11,075 nt of DNA, from assembly GCA_005116795.1 (NCBI GenBank), contig SWDL01000383.1:1-11075 (forward strand). The letters are read 5' to 3'. Below are positions 1 to 6,917 of the stretch, one piece after another. The translations under genes were made by a program, and so were the position numbers. The notes beneath the pieces were generated by a model that saw only the letters and a program-made list of their open reading frames with translations, made no database searches and had not been told where the DNA came from. The stretch comes from Nitrospira sp. (GTDB taxonomy: Bacteria; Nitrospirota; Nitrospiria; Nitrospirales; Nitrospiraceae). The number at the start of each line of letters is the position of its first letter. The first letter of the stretch is position 1.

Positions 1-1
1 G

Positions 2-325
2 ACGCTGAAGATGATTCGGGCCGGAACGAATTGCTGCACCATGGCGGTCTGTGCGGAGCAGGGCCATGAAGACGCGATGCTGACGATCCGTGACTCCGAT
101 ACGGCGAAGATCAAGCGCGTGGCGCAGATTTTCAAGAAGGTGCGCGAAACGATGGGCCTCACGTTGCCGGAGAACGGCGAGAACGTGCGCTTCACCGGCA
201 CGCAGTCCAAAGTGCACGGAGGGAAGACCCACGCGAATCCGCTCTCCTTTGCGCCGGCCCCGACTGCGCTCGGTAGCGCGGCGATGTTCGGTCACACACC
301 GGCACAGATGAAGAGCGAAGCCTGA
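2..325 (+). CDS. C-terminal part of an upstream gene in the 2-oxoacid:ferredoxin oxidoreductase operon (5' truncated)
   Basis: The reading frame is open from the first bases of the window and stops at a TGA 16 bases before the alpha-subunit gene. About 107 residues are visible. The first in-frame ATG (position 11) has no ribosome-binding site in the few bases upstream, so the true start probably lies outside the window. The visible part has a Cys-Cys pair followed four residues later by another Cys (NCCTMAVC), then a charged helical stretch, then a Gly/Pro/Ala-rich tail. I do not see a complete ferredoxin-type CxxCxxC motif. Its tight spacing to the alpha subunit suggests it encodes another subunit or accessory of the same oxidoreductase; multi-subunit enzymes of this type have beta, gamma, delta and sometimes epsilon partners. 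I cannot say which one this is. Confidence 0.6.
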   Translation, partial: TLKMIRAGTNCCTMAVCAEQGHEDAMLTIRDSDTAKIKRVAQIFKKVRETMGLTLPENGENVRFTGTQSKVHGGKTHANPLSFAPAPTALGSAAMFGHTPAQMKSEA

Positions 326-341
326 GGAGAAAGGTGTATCC

Positions 342-1685
342 ATGAGCGAAGCCCTGGAAGCCCAACAAAAGACCAACCCGCAGGGTGATCCGATCACCAG
401 CGTCGCCGTGCCCAAGTCGGATGGGAAAAAGGATCCCCATGCCGATGCGAAAAAGCAGAGGGTCGTGACGCCGGAGTATATGTTTCACGAGGCGCCGCGG
501 ACGAAAGAGTTCATTACCGGGAGCGAAGCAGCCAAGGAAGCCGTTCGCCGCTCGAATGTCGATCTGGCCATCGCCTATCCGATCACGCCGCAATCAGAAA
601 CCATGCAGCTCGTCGGCGTGCTCTACGGCGAAGGCTATGTCAAGGAGTACTATCGCGGCGAAGAAGAAGTCGGTGTGATGGCGGCCATTGCCGGCGGGTC
701 GCGGGCGGGCGTCCGTTGCTATACGGCGACGGCCGGCCCCGGCACGTTGCGAGGGCTCGAAGGCATTGCCTCGTGGCCGGGACACCGGTTGCCCGCGGTC
801 GCCATGTTTACTTGTCGCGTGGTGAATGCCCCCTTGGCCATTCAGCCGGATAATATTGAAGTCGCCTATCTCATCAATTGCGGCATGATTGTGTTTCATG
901 CCGAAAATCAGCAGGACATGTTCGATTTCACGATGATCGGGTTTATCATCAGCGAGAAGAACGATGTGACCTTGCCCGTCGGTGTCTGCTGCGACGGATT
1001 CTTTGTCACGCACGCTCGTGGGTATGTGCGTATGCAGGATCGCGGCATGAAGCTTCCGCCGCGTGAGGCCTGGCGCGGGGCGGTGCCGGTGCTCGATGCG
1101 GAGAATCCTCCCGCCCGGTTGTCCCGCGACGCCCCGGTGCAAAAGTCGAACTTCATGGCCTACAACATCCATGCGGTGTGGCAGCAGGAAGTCTGGGCGG
1201 CCGTGGAACGTTCACGTAAGTACATCAACAAGTACATGGGCGGACTGTTGACGGCAGAGAATGTCGAGCATGCCGATGTGCTCATTATCGCCTCCGGAAG
1301 CGCGGCAGCCCAATCCCGTGAAGCCGTTCGCCTCTGCACCGAGAAGGGCATGAAGGTCGGGCTCATCAAGATTCGCTCGCTCCGTCCATTTCCGACCCAG
1401 GAATTGCGTCAACTCTGCGGAAAGGCCAAGCTGATCGTCGTGCCGGAATTCAACTACGTCGGCTGGTTGGCCAAGGAAGTGGCGACGGCGATCTACGGCT
1501 TCTCCCATGCCAAGATCATCGGTGGTCCGCGCGTCTACGGCGGACAGTCCATGCCGGTGGAATTGATTGTGGACGAAGTCGAATCCGGTCTGACCGGGAA
1601 GAAGTCGACCAACGTGGCCTTGTCCCAAGTCATGGGGTCCATGGAAGATCCGGCCATGATGGCCCAGTTCATGCGCAGCATCTGA
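342..1685 (+). CDS. 2-oxoacid:ferredoxin oxidoreductase, alpha subunit (pyruvate or 2-oxoglutarate type)
   Basis: This 447-residue protein is the alpha subunit of a thiamine-diphosphate- and ferredoxin-dependent 2-oxoacid oxidoreductase, a cytoplasmic enzyme that interconverts acyl-CoA plus CO2 and the 2-oxoacid. In reductive-TCA autotrophs it fixes CO2. The N-terminal catalytic domain carries the YPITP motif (79-83), whose Thr contacts the substrate in this family, followed by the conserved EEEVGVMAAIAGGSRAG and TATAGPG stretches (about 107-134). The C-terminal part (about 300-420) resembles the transketolase-like domain II. The ATG has a good GAGGAGAAAGG ribosome-binding region 7-16 bases upstream. 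Residues 1-50 are Lys/Pro/Gln-rich and look like an extension beyond the usual N-terminus. The thiamine-binding beta subunit is not downstream, because a terminator follows directly, so it must be upstream or elsewhere. Pyruvate versus 2-oxoglutarate specificity cannot be decided from sequence alone. Confidence 0.92.
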   Translation: MSEALEAQQKTNPQGDPITSVAVPKSDGKKDPHADAKKQRVVTPEYMFHEAPRTKEFITGSEAAKEAVRRSNVDLAIAYPITPQSETMQLVGVLYGEGYVKEYYRGEEEVGVMAAIAGGSRAGVRCYTATAGPGTLRGLEGIASWPGHRLPAVAMFTCRVVNAPLAIQPDNIEVAYLINCGMIVFHAENQQDMFDFTMIGFIISEKNDVTLPVGVCCDGFFVTHARGYVRMQDRGMKLPPREAWRGAVPVLDAENPPARLSRDAPVQKSNFMAYNIHAVWQQEVWAAVERSRKYINKYMGGLLTAENVEHADVLIIASGSAAAQSREAVRLCTEKGMKVGLIKIRSLRPFPTQELRQLCGKAKLIVVPEFNYVGWLAKEVATAIYGFSHAKIIGGPRVYGGQSMPVELIVDEVESGLTGKKSTNVALSQVMGSMEDPAMMAQFMRSI

Positions 1686-1713
1686 CCTGCTTCAGCAGGA
1701 GAGAGAGCAGGGC

Positions 1714-1754
1714 AAGGGCCCGCCGGGGGGGCCCGGCGGGCCCTTCGTCTTTTT
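1714..1754 (+). terminator. Strong intrinsic terminator after the oxidoreductase operon
   Basis: A perfect 14-bp inverted repeat (1714-1727 with 1732-1745, GC-rich, beginning AAGGGCCCGCC) closes on a four-G loop and is followed by CGTCTTTTT. This is a textbook Rho-independent terminator. It lies 29 bases after the alpha-subunit stop codon and ends that operon before the SWIM gene. Confidence 0.93.
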
Positions 1755-1877
1755 CCGGAGTGGCGGCCCCACGGCCTGCGGATGGTTCTCTCCCGCTGGG
1801 TTAAGTTTTCCTTCGTGATGTCCGATCATTCGTATGAAGGCGTCTGGCAGACAACCCATACCCGGTGGGCCATTCTT

Positions 1878-2822
1878 ATGCGAAATAAGATTCCCTGTAC
1901 CGCGCTAAGTCTCTTGCAACTCGAACCGGCCATGATCCAGTCCGTGGTGGAAGGGCGTGCCTATAAACTCGGTCAGCAATACGTCACCGAAAATCGGGTG
2001 CGCATCATCGCGGCGGATGACGCCGAAGTGTCGGGCTCCGTCCTTGGCAACACCGGCATGCACGAGACGCGCATTCGCCTCAAGGGGGGGACCCTGCAGA
2101 CGAAGTGCACCTGTGCCGCCGATGAGCAGCCATTTTGTCGGCATTGTTGCGCCATCCTGCTCCAGTACCATGCGGACCTTGCCAAGCGCGGTGGCGTCAC
2201 GACCGACGGCAAGCCGGAGCCCACGGTCGAGCGTGTCTTGGAAGCCGAGATCGTTGACACGAACACGGCGCCGCCGCCGCCCCGCACCGAGTCAGCGGGA
2301 GCCGGGTCGGGATTGGGCATGGGGGTGGGAGCGGGCGGCCAACTGCGCGAAATCATGCTGTTCCTGGATTGGTTGCAGGCTGCCATTCAGGCCCATGAGA
2401 CCCATCAGGCCTTCCCGGACCATCAATCGCTCGGGGGCGGAGAAGCGGCGAAATGGGCCCAAGGGATCCAACGGATGGAGAGCCAGTCTCGCTGGGGCGA
2501 ACAGCAGATGACGTCGCTGCAAGCTGATGTGAAGGAAAGAGATGCCCAGGTCCTGCGATTGACCCAGGACCTGGAGAGGATGACTCAGGAATCGAAATCG
2601 GCGCAGTCCGCCGCCGACACTCTCCGCCGCGACCTCAGCCACGCTCAGCAAACCATCGCTCGCCTGACCGAGGCTGAACAGGAACATGCGAAGACGACGC
2701 ACCAGTTCATGAGTGTGATGGACAAGCTCCAGTCCAAGGGGGTGGAACTGGACCAGATGGCGGGCACCCTCCAAGACGTCTCCGCTGCCATCAGGTCGAT
2801 CAGCCAGTCGTCTCGTTCGTGA
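1878..2822 (+). CDS. SWIM zinc-finger protein with C-terminal coiled coil
   Basis: From the ATG at 1878 the protein has 314 residues. It begins with a small alpha/beta region typical of the segment preceding SWIM fingers (AYKLGQQYV, then beta strands). The finger itself is CTC-x7-CRHC at residues 77-90 (C77, C79, C87, H89), matching CxCx(n)CxHC. Then come a Pro run, a Gly/Ala/Met-rich linker (about 130-155), and a long heptad-like helix rich in Gln, Glu, Lys, Leu and Asp (about 205-285) predicted to be a coiled coil. SWIM fingers bind DNA or proteins; the job of this one is unknown. The frame is open further up, with in-frame ATGs at 1782 and 1818. I prefer 1878 because GGTGG lies just upstream and the residues encoded before it look non-protein-like. 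No catalytic domain (Snf2 helicase, transposase) is attached, so it may be an adaptor. It stands alone between a terminator and a gene-free interval. Confidence 0.75.
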   Translation: MRNKIPCTALSLLQLEPAMIQSVVEGRAYKLGQQYVTENRVRIIAADDAEVSGSVLGNTGMHETRIRLKGGTLQTKCTCAADEQPFCRHCCAILLQYHADLAKRGGVTTDGKPEPTVERVLEAEIVDTNTAPPPPRTESAGAGSGLGMGVGAGGQLREIMLFLDWLQAAIQAHETHQAFPDHQSLGGGEAAKWAQGIQRMESQSRWGEQQMTSLQADVKERDAQVLRLTQDLERMTQESKSAQSAADTLRRDLSHAQQTIARLTEAEQEHAKTTHQFMSVMDKLQSKGVELDQMAGTLQDVSAAIRSISQSSRS

Positions 2823-3350
2823 CGCGTGCCGACGGTCCCGTCGAAGCTCACGACCTCGTTCGATCCGTAGACCCACCCCTCCCACCACGGCGCACACGAC
2901 ATTCATCTTCACCGTCCCCGATCGTGACGTGAGTGCCGGAGAGGGGGAGGCCCGAGGAGCTGTCTGCCTGGTTGTGGGCCCGACTTCGGCCACGCGCCCC
3001 CGGTGTGCTCTTGTTCGGCCTCCGATGAGCGGGCGGCGTACAACCCTACGTGATCTGGGTCGGCGTCGCGCTCCACATTTTATTGGTGTTGATCCTTTTG
3101 AAGGCCATCCAGGAAGGGCCACCGGACGGACTCAAATCGCCGCGCGAGCGACTGTTCCCCAGTCCAGGACGCAGCGTCAAGACGCACAGCCTCGCCATTC
3201 ACCTCATCCAGTGACCGCAGCCCCTTGACAGAATCGCTCGGGCTCGCTGACCCGCTCCCCGCGATCGCTGCCAGACACACCAGGCCCGGAACCTCTGGAC
3301 ATCCTGCTCGTACACGACGCAGGAGGCGGGCTCGCTCGGCCAACTTCAGC
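2823..3350. other. Interval of about 530 bases with no confident gene
   Basis: Directly after the SWIM stop there is a short perfect inverted repeat (CGACGG, 2-base gap, CCGTCG; 2830-2843) without a T run, so at best a weak terminator. The longest plus-strand frame here (GTG at 2929 to 3228) is Arg/Pro/Thr-rich and looks like translated non-coding GC-rich DNA, as do the minus-strand frames. One frame (the one containing 3050) gives two stretches with convincing protein-like composition separated by TGA codons; these are described separately. No tRNA, IS end or repeat array was seen. Confidence 0.5.
3050..3214 (+). pseudogene. Possible small single-membrane-span peptide or gene remnant
   Basis: Reading from the GTG at 3050 gives 54 residues. 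The first 20 or so form a clean hydrophobic helix (VIWVGVALHILLVLILL), followed by a basic and polar tail, ending at TGA 3212-3214. This composition is unlike the Arg/Pro/Ala-rich noise of neighbouring frames. There is no ribosome-binding site ahead of the GTG. An ATG at 3025 lies one frame away, so a single-base difference near 3040 would give MSGRR joined directly to this helix. That could mean a frameshifted N-terminus of a membrane-anchored protein, for example a TonB-like or secreted protein. I cannot name a family, and chance remains possible. Confidence 0.25.
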
Positions 3351-3424
3351 TTGACACCCTTGAGAAGCGATTTGTACTATACCTTCACGTGACCTACTAC
3401 GATCAGTCGGTCCGGCAGCCATAC
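3251..3424 (+). pseudogene. Possible remnant of a coding region just upstream of resB
   Basis: In the same frame as the hydrophobic peptide at 3050, the stretch after the TGA at 3248 is open to the TGA at 3422-3424. The last 45 residues or so have balanced composition with several Tyr, Leu, Gln, Asp and Glu (ending LYLHVTYYDQSVRQPY). No start codon with a ribosome-binding site is visible. It may be the tail of a decayed gene whose head is near 3025-3214, interrupted by TGA codons at 3212 and 3248. The good promoter at 3351-3380 lies inside it, which argues that it is no longer a working gene. Confidence is low because open frames of this length occur by chance in GC-rich DNA. Confidence 0.2.
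3351..3380 (+). promoter_or_regulatory. Sigma70-type promoter for the cytochrome c maturation operon
   Basis: A perfect -35 TTGACA (3351-3356) is followed after 18 bases by TACTAT (3375-3380), which keeps the four most conserved -10 positions. Transcription would start near 3387, giving a leader of about 120 bases before resB. The leader holds a 5-bp hairpin, CCCGC-GTGA-GCGGG (3476-3489), with a GNRA-type loop just ahead of the ribosome-binding site, and a pyrimidine-rich stretch (3435-3460). Confidence 0.65.
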
Positions 3425-3505
3425 TGAAGCCGCCCATTTCTCTCTCAGTTTCTTTCTGCTCGGCAGGAGAGGTCGCCCGCGTGAGCGGGGTCAGGGGGGA
3501 TCGGT

Positions 3506-4996
3506 GTGAGACAGACCCGTCGCAGACGTTTCCCCCGTCTGGAATGCCTGTATGCCTGTATGAATGGTAAGCAAGAGGCCGCTCTTGAGCAGACCCCGGC
3601 GAAGCAGTCGGCGCCCGGCTTAGGCTGGAACGATGTGAAGGGCGAGCTGGTGGAGTGTTTCGCCTCCCTGAAGCTCGCCATGTTCCTCTTTTTCGCGCTG
3701 GCGGTGACGGCCACCATCGGCACCGTCATTCAGCAGGGGGAACAGGCGGATGTCTATATCAAGGAATATGGGGAGGCGACCTACCGGTGGTTTGTCCGTC
3801 TCGGCTTCACGGACGTCTATCACACCTGGTGGTTTACCAGTCTCCTCGGGCTGCTTTGCGTTAATTCGCTCACCTGTTTCTCCCAACGGTTCCCCGCCAT
3901 CTGGCGGTCGACTCGGCAGGACAAGGTCTCGGTCACCCTGCCCTTTATCAAGGGGCTGAAACAATCGGCGGAGATTGCCGTCTCCGGGGCCACCAAAGAG
4001 ACCGTCGCGGAAGGGCTCATCCAGGCGCTGGCTGAGAAGGGGTATCGCGTCCGCGCCCACAAAGACGCGGGCGTGATGACCGTCTATGGCACCAAGGGGA
4101 TCATGGGGCGCGTCGGCGCACACGTCGCCCACCTGAGCGCCACGGTCATCGTGCTGGGAGGACTGATCGGCAGCCTCTATGGATTCCAGGAATTCGGGGT
4201 CTGGATCGAAGGGCAGACCTATCATATCCCCAGAGGCAATTTCGATCTGCGGATCGACAAGTTTTGGATCGACTACTATGAGAACGGCGCAGTGAAGTCC
4301 TACAACAGCACTCTGACCGTGATCGACGGCGGCAAAGAGGCCGTGCAGAAGACCATCACGGTCAACGATCCGCTGGTCTATAAGGGCATTTGGTTCTATC
4401 AATCCAGCTATGGGGATTCGTGGGACCAGGTGGAAATGGCGCGGCTGAGCATCAAGGATAAGGACACGGACAAAGTGCTGACGACCGTCGATCTTCCCTG
4501 GAAACAAGAGGCGATCCTGGACACGTTGGGCCTCAAGATCACGATGACGGATTTTGTGGCCGATTTCGGGTTCAATTCAACCGAGAAAACAGTGTTCTCG
4601 AAAACGGTGGAACATGCCAACCCGGCGGTCAAACTCACCGTGCTGGAGCGGCAGCGCCTCGAAGCCACTCCCTGGATTTTCTATCACCTTCCCGGCTTGT
4701 ACGACATTCCGGGCTCGAAGTACCGGTTCGAATTGATCGGCTACCAGCCGAAGAAATTCACGGGTCTGCAGATCACGCGGGACCCCGGGGTGACGATCGT
4801 GTGGATCGGCTCGACGCTCATCGTCGTCGGGATCACCCTCTCGTCGTTGATCTATCATCGGCGTATTTGGGCCAAGGTGCTGCCGGCGGACTCGGGCGTG
4901 ACGGTCGTCGTGGGCGGCACCACCCACAAGAGTCAGCTCGACTTTCACAAGGAATTCACGAAACTGCTGGGTCGCATCCAGACGTTCAAGTCATGA
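3506..4996 (+). CDS. resB: System II cytochrome c biogenesis protein ResB/CcsB
   Basis: ResB (CcsB) forms, with CcsA, the inner-membrane complex that exports heme and ligates it to apocytochrome c in System II maturation. The 496-residue product shows the family layout: TM1 (about 55-77), TM2 (107-124) preceded by the typical YHTWWF motif, TM3 (203-226) with GAHVAHLS, a large periplasmic domain (about 227-428), and a last TM (429-451) ending in YHRRIW. His106 and His206/His209 are the candidate heme-contacting residues. The chosen GTG start has an AGGGGGGA ribosome-binding region 5-12 bases upstream. An ATG at 3560 (residue 19) is a plausible alternative, because the intervening residues are unusually Arg-rich and contain three Cys-flanked positions not expected in the family. 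It is the first gene of the resB-ccsA-thioredoxin-ccdA cluster, preceded by the promoter at 3351. Confidence 0.93.
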   Translation: MRQTRRRRFPRLECLYACMNGKQEAALEQTPAKQSAPGLGWNDVKGELVECFASLKLAMFLFFALAVTATIGTVIQQGEQADVYIKEYGEATYRWFVRLGFTDVYHTWWFTSLLGLLCVNSLTCFSQRFPAIWRSTRQDKVSVTLPFIKGLKQSAEIAVSGATKETVAEGLIQALAEKGYRVRAHKDAGVMTVYGTKGIMGRVGAHVAHLSATVIVLGGLIGSLYGFQEFGVWIEGQTYHIPRGNFDLRIDKFWIDYYENGAVKSYNSTLTVIDGGKEAVQKTITVNDPLVYKGIWFYQSSYGDSWDQVEMARLSIKDKDTDKVLTTVDLPWKQEAILDTLGLKITMTDFVADFGFNSTEKTVFSKTVEHANPAVKLTVLERQRLEATPWIFYHLPGLYDIPGSKYRFELIGYQPKKFTGLQITRDPGVTIVWIGSTLIVVGITLSSLIYHRRIWAKVLPADSGVTVVVGGTTHKSQLDFHKEFTKLLGRIQTFKS

Positions 4997-5021
4997 GTCG
5001 CCGGGGGACGGAGGGGTGGAC

Positions 5022-5072
5022 ATGAGCGGAATGGCCCTTGCGCGGGCCCGTCGCCGCGCCCCTCGCCCCTGA
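5022..5072 (+). CDS. Possible 16-codon upstream ORF between resB and ccsA
   Basis: An ATG at 5022 sits 7 bases after a perfect GGAGG (5010-5014) and encodes 16 residues, rich in Arg, Ala and Pro, ending at TGA 5070-5072. The stop is 21 bases before the ccsA start and just ahead of the ccsA ribosome-binding site. Its ribosome-binding site is as strong as that of ccsA. It could be a leader peptide coupling or modulating CcsA translation relative to ResB. It could also be chance, since the sequence is GC-rich and the peptide has no recognisable features. Confidence 0.3.
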   Translation: MSGMALARARRRAPRP

Positions 5073-5093
5073 GGAGAGACGAAGGAGGCTCCA

Positions 5094-6005
5094 ATGATGA
5101 AGTCACTCTTTTTGTTCGATATGACGTTCTGGCTGTATCTGGCCGCATTCGTCCTCTATGTGGTCTATGTGTTTGTCCGGAGGACTGGAAGTCAGCTCGT
5201 CGCGGCCGGACATCCGGGTGGGGAGTCCTTCGAGGACGGCGGTTGGGCGTCCCAGATCGGGCAGGTGGCCACCATCATCACGATCTTCGGATGGATGGTG
5301 AACACGGCGGCGCTCGTCGCCAGGGCGATGGAACGAATGGCCAATTCCGGGACCTTTGCCCCCTGGTCGAATCAGTTTGAAGCGATGGCCTATGTCTCCT
5401 GGGCGATTATTCTCGGCTACGTGCTGCTGGAACTGCGGTATCGCATCAAGACCATCGGCGCGTTCGTGGTCGGCCTCGGGTTCATTGCGATGGGCGCCGC
5501 GTCTCTCCTGCCCTACCGGTATCAGACCGCGGACCCGCTGGTGCCGGCCCTGAACAGCTACTGGATTTACATCCATGTCTCCGTCACGCTGACCAGTTAC
5601 GCCGCCTTTGCCATGGCCGGCGGCCTCGGCGTGATGTATCTCTTCCGCGAACGTGCCGAGCGGGGGGGGGCGGCGTCGGGCCTGGCCGCCGCCCTGCCGG
5701 ACCTTGAGACCATCGATGAGCTGGGCTACAAAGCGATCATGGTCGGCTTTCCTTTATTGGCCTTCGGGATCATTCTGGGGGCCATGTGGGCCAACTACGC
5801 GTGGGGAGGGTACTGGAGCTGGGATCCGAAAGAAACCTGGTCGTTGATCGTGTGGCTGATCTACGGCGCCTACATCCATGCGAGGATGAACAGAGGGTGG
5901 GAGGGCCGTCGGGCCGCCCTCTATGCGATCTTCGGATTTCTCATGGTGATCTTCTGCTTCTGGGGGGTGAACTTCCTGCTCTCCGGCCTCCACGCCTACG
6001 CCTGA
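5094..6005 (+). CDS. ccsA: System II cytochrome c biogenesis protein CcsA/ResC (WWD heme handler)
   Basis: CcsA is the heme-handling partner of ResB. The 303-residue polytopic protein contains the signature WWD segment GGYWSWDPKETWSL (238-251) with flanking Trp and Gly residues from 229. It also has the three family histidines: His161 (before the WWD loop), His262 (in the following TM helix, YIHARM) and His300 (LLSGLHAYA at the extreme C-terminus). The pairs around the WWD loop bind heme in CcsBA-type synthases. Several hydrophobic helices span the protein (about 10-28, 58-77, 98-113, 121-138, 160-183, 214-231, 250-262, 276-296). A strong GAAGGAGG precedes two adjacent ATGs (5094 and 5097); the second has the better spacing. 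A run of nine G (5662-5670) lies in codons 190-193. The gene follows resB by 97 bases and precedes the first thioredoxin by 33 bases. Confidence 0.95.
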   Translation: MMKSLFLFDMTFWLYLAAFVLYVVYVFVRRTGSQLVAAGHPGGESFEDGGWASQIGQVATIITIFGWMVNTAALVARAMERMANSGTFAPWSNQFEAMAYVSWAIILGYVLLELRYRIKTIGAFVVGLGFIAMGAASLLPYRYQTADPLVPALNSYWIYIHVSVTLTSYAAFAMAGGLGVMYLFRERAERGGAASGLAAALPDLETIDELGYKAIMVGFPLLAFGIILGAMWANYAWGGYWSWDPKETWSLIVWLIYGAYIHARMNRGWEGRRAALYAIFGFLMVIFCFWGVNFLLSGLHAYA

Positions 6006-6038
6006 TGAGGCGCGAGGCGACAGGCCACGGGCCATAGG

Positions 6039-6659
6039 ATGGATCCTGGGAAATTGGACATGTCCGACGCAGCCCAAGGACAGCCTGAGATCTCTGCTTC
6101 GCGGAAACCGAAGTGGCCGGTGGCGTTTTTTGCGATCGGCGTGCTCGCACTCACCTTTGGGATCGTGTGGCTGCAGAGTTCCAAGTACGAGCCGCTCACC
6201 GTCGGCAAGCCGGCGCCGGATTTCTCGCTGCCGAATCTCGACGACAAGACGGTGAAGCTCTCCGACTATCGGGGCAAGGTGATTTTCCTGAACTTCTGGG
6301 CGACCTGGTGCAAACCCTGCCGGGAGGAGATGCCCTCCATGGAAGTCATGCACAAGTCCCTCGAGAAGGACGGACTGGTCGTCCTGGCCGTGAGTCTTGA
6401 CCGGGTGACGACCAAGAAAGATATCCCGCCCTTCATTAAGAGTATGAACCTGACTTTCCCCGTGCTCGTGGATTCCTGGGGCCAGACGGATAAGCGCTAC
6501 AAACTGATGGGGGTTCCTGAAACCTATATCATCGACCAGGATGGAATTCTTCGCGAGAAAGTCATCGGGCCACGAGACTGGACCAGGGTGGGCAGCCTCC
6601 GCGTGGTGATGGACCTGCTGAAAAAGACCGGGCCGGTTGCTCCTGCCGACGCTACCTGA
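6039..6659 (+). CDS. Membrane-anchored TlpA/ResA-type thiol-disulfide oxidoreductase
   Basis: This is a periplasmic thioredoxin of the TlpA/ResA family, tethered by one N-terminal helix (residues 26-45). Its role in System II cytochrome maturation is to reduce the apocytochrome CXXCH disulfide before heme attachment. The thioredoxin fold shows the entry motif GKPAPDFSLPNLDDKTV (56-72), the active site WCKPC (Cys91 and Cys94) within FWATWCKPCREEMPSME, and the cis-proline loop GVPETYIIDQDG. The C-terminal motif GPRDW is shared with the next gene. The length (206 residues) is normal. Ribosome-binding signals are weak for the ATG at 6039 and for the in-frame ATG at 6060; either would leave the anchor intact. 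The gene lies 33 bases after ccsA and 12 before the second thioredoxin, so translation is probably coupled. The exact symbol (resA, tlpA) is not certain because two such genes are present. Confidence 0.9.
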   Translation: MDPGKLDMSDAAQGQPEISASRKPKWPVAFFAIGVLALTFGIVWLQSSKYEPLTVGKPAPDFSLPNLDDKTVKLSDYRGKVIFLNFWATWCKPCREEMPSMEVMHKSLEKDGLVVLAVSLDRVTTKKDIPPFIKSMNLTFPVLVDSWGQTDKRYKLMGVPETYIIDQDGILREKVIGPRDWTRVGSLRVVMDLLKKTGPVAPADAT

Positions 6660-6917
6660 TACGTTGATTCCATGAAGAGACATCTCTACCCAAGCCTGCT
6701 GGGGCTGGGGCTCCTCGGCCTCGTGGCCTGCGACCAGGGGAAGTCCGAGCCGGGGGCCGAGCCGGCCGCGCAGCCGATCCCCCTTCAGGAACGGGGCCTG
6801 GTGAAAGTCGGCTCGTTGGCCCCGAACTTCGAGCTCTGGGATGTGGATGGAAATCCGGTCACCTTGGCGCAGTACCGAGGCAAGGTGGTCCTCCTGAACT
6901 TCTGGGCGACCTGGTGC
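6286..6917 (+). repeat. 26-bp perfect direct repeat at the two thioredoxin active sites
   Basis: The bases encoding the segment just before and including the first active-site Cys are identical over 26 bases in the two thioredoxin genes (6286-6311 and 6892-6917, beginning TCCTGAACTTCTGGG). They are 606 bases apart, an exact multiple of three, and in the same reading phase. This reflects shared ancestry plus strong motif and codon conservation. Confidence 0.9.

Noticed and set aside
2292..3122. A 276-codon minus-strand open frame opposite the SWIM gene and the following interval
   Set aside because: Composition is Arg/His/Ser-rich noise, no ribosome-binding site was seen, and most of it lies opposite a well-supported coding region.
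3026..3250. The three in-frame TGA codons upstream of resB as recoded (for example selenocysteine) positions
   Set aside because: Nothing suggests a SECIS-like hairpin or a selenoprotein family, and the number of stops is about what chance gives. Decay or non-coding DNA is simpler.
3225..3253. A second TTGACA (3225-3230) as a possible -35 element
   Set aside because: No -10-like hexamer occurs 15-19 bases downstream; the region is GC-rich.
3357..3390. An extended -10 (TG motif) reading of the resB promoter
   Set aside because: TG directly abuts the TACTAT hexamer, not one base apart; shifting the hexamer gives a poorer match, so the plain -35/-10 reading is preferred.
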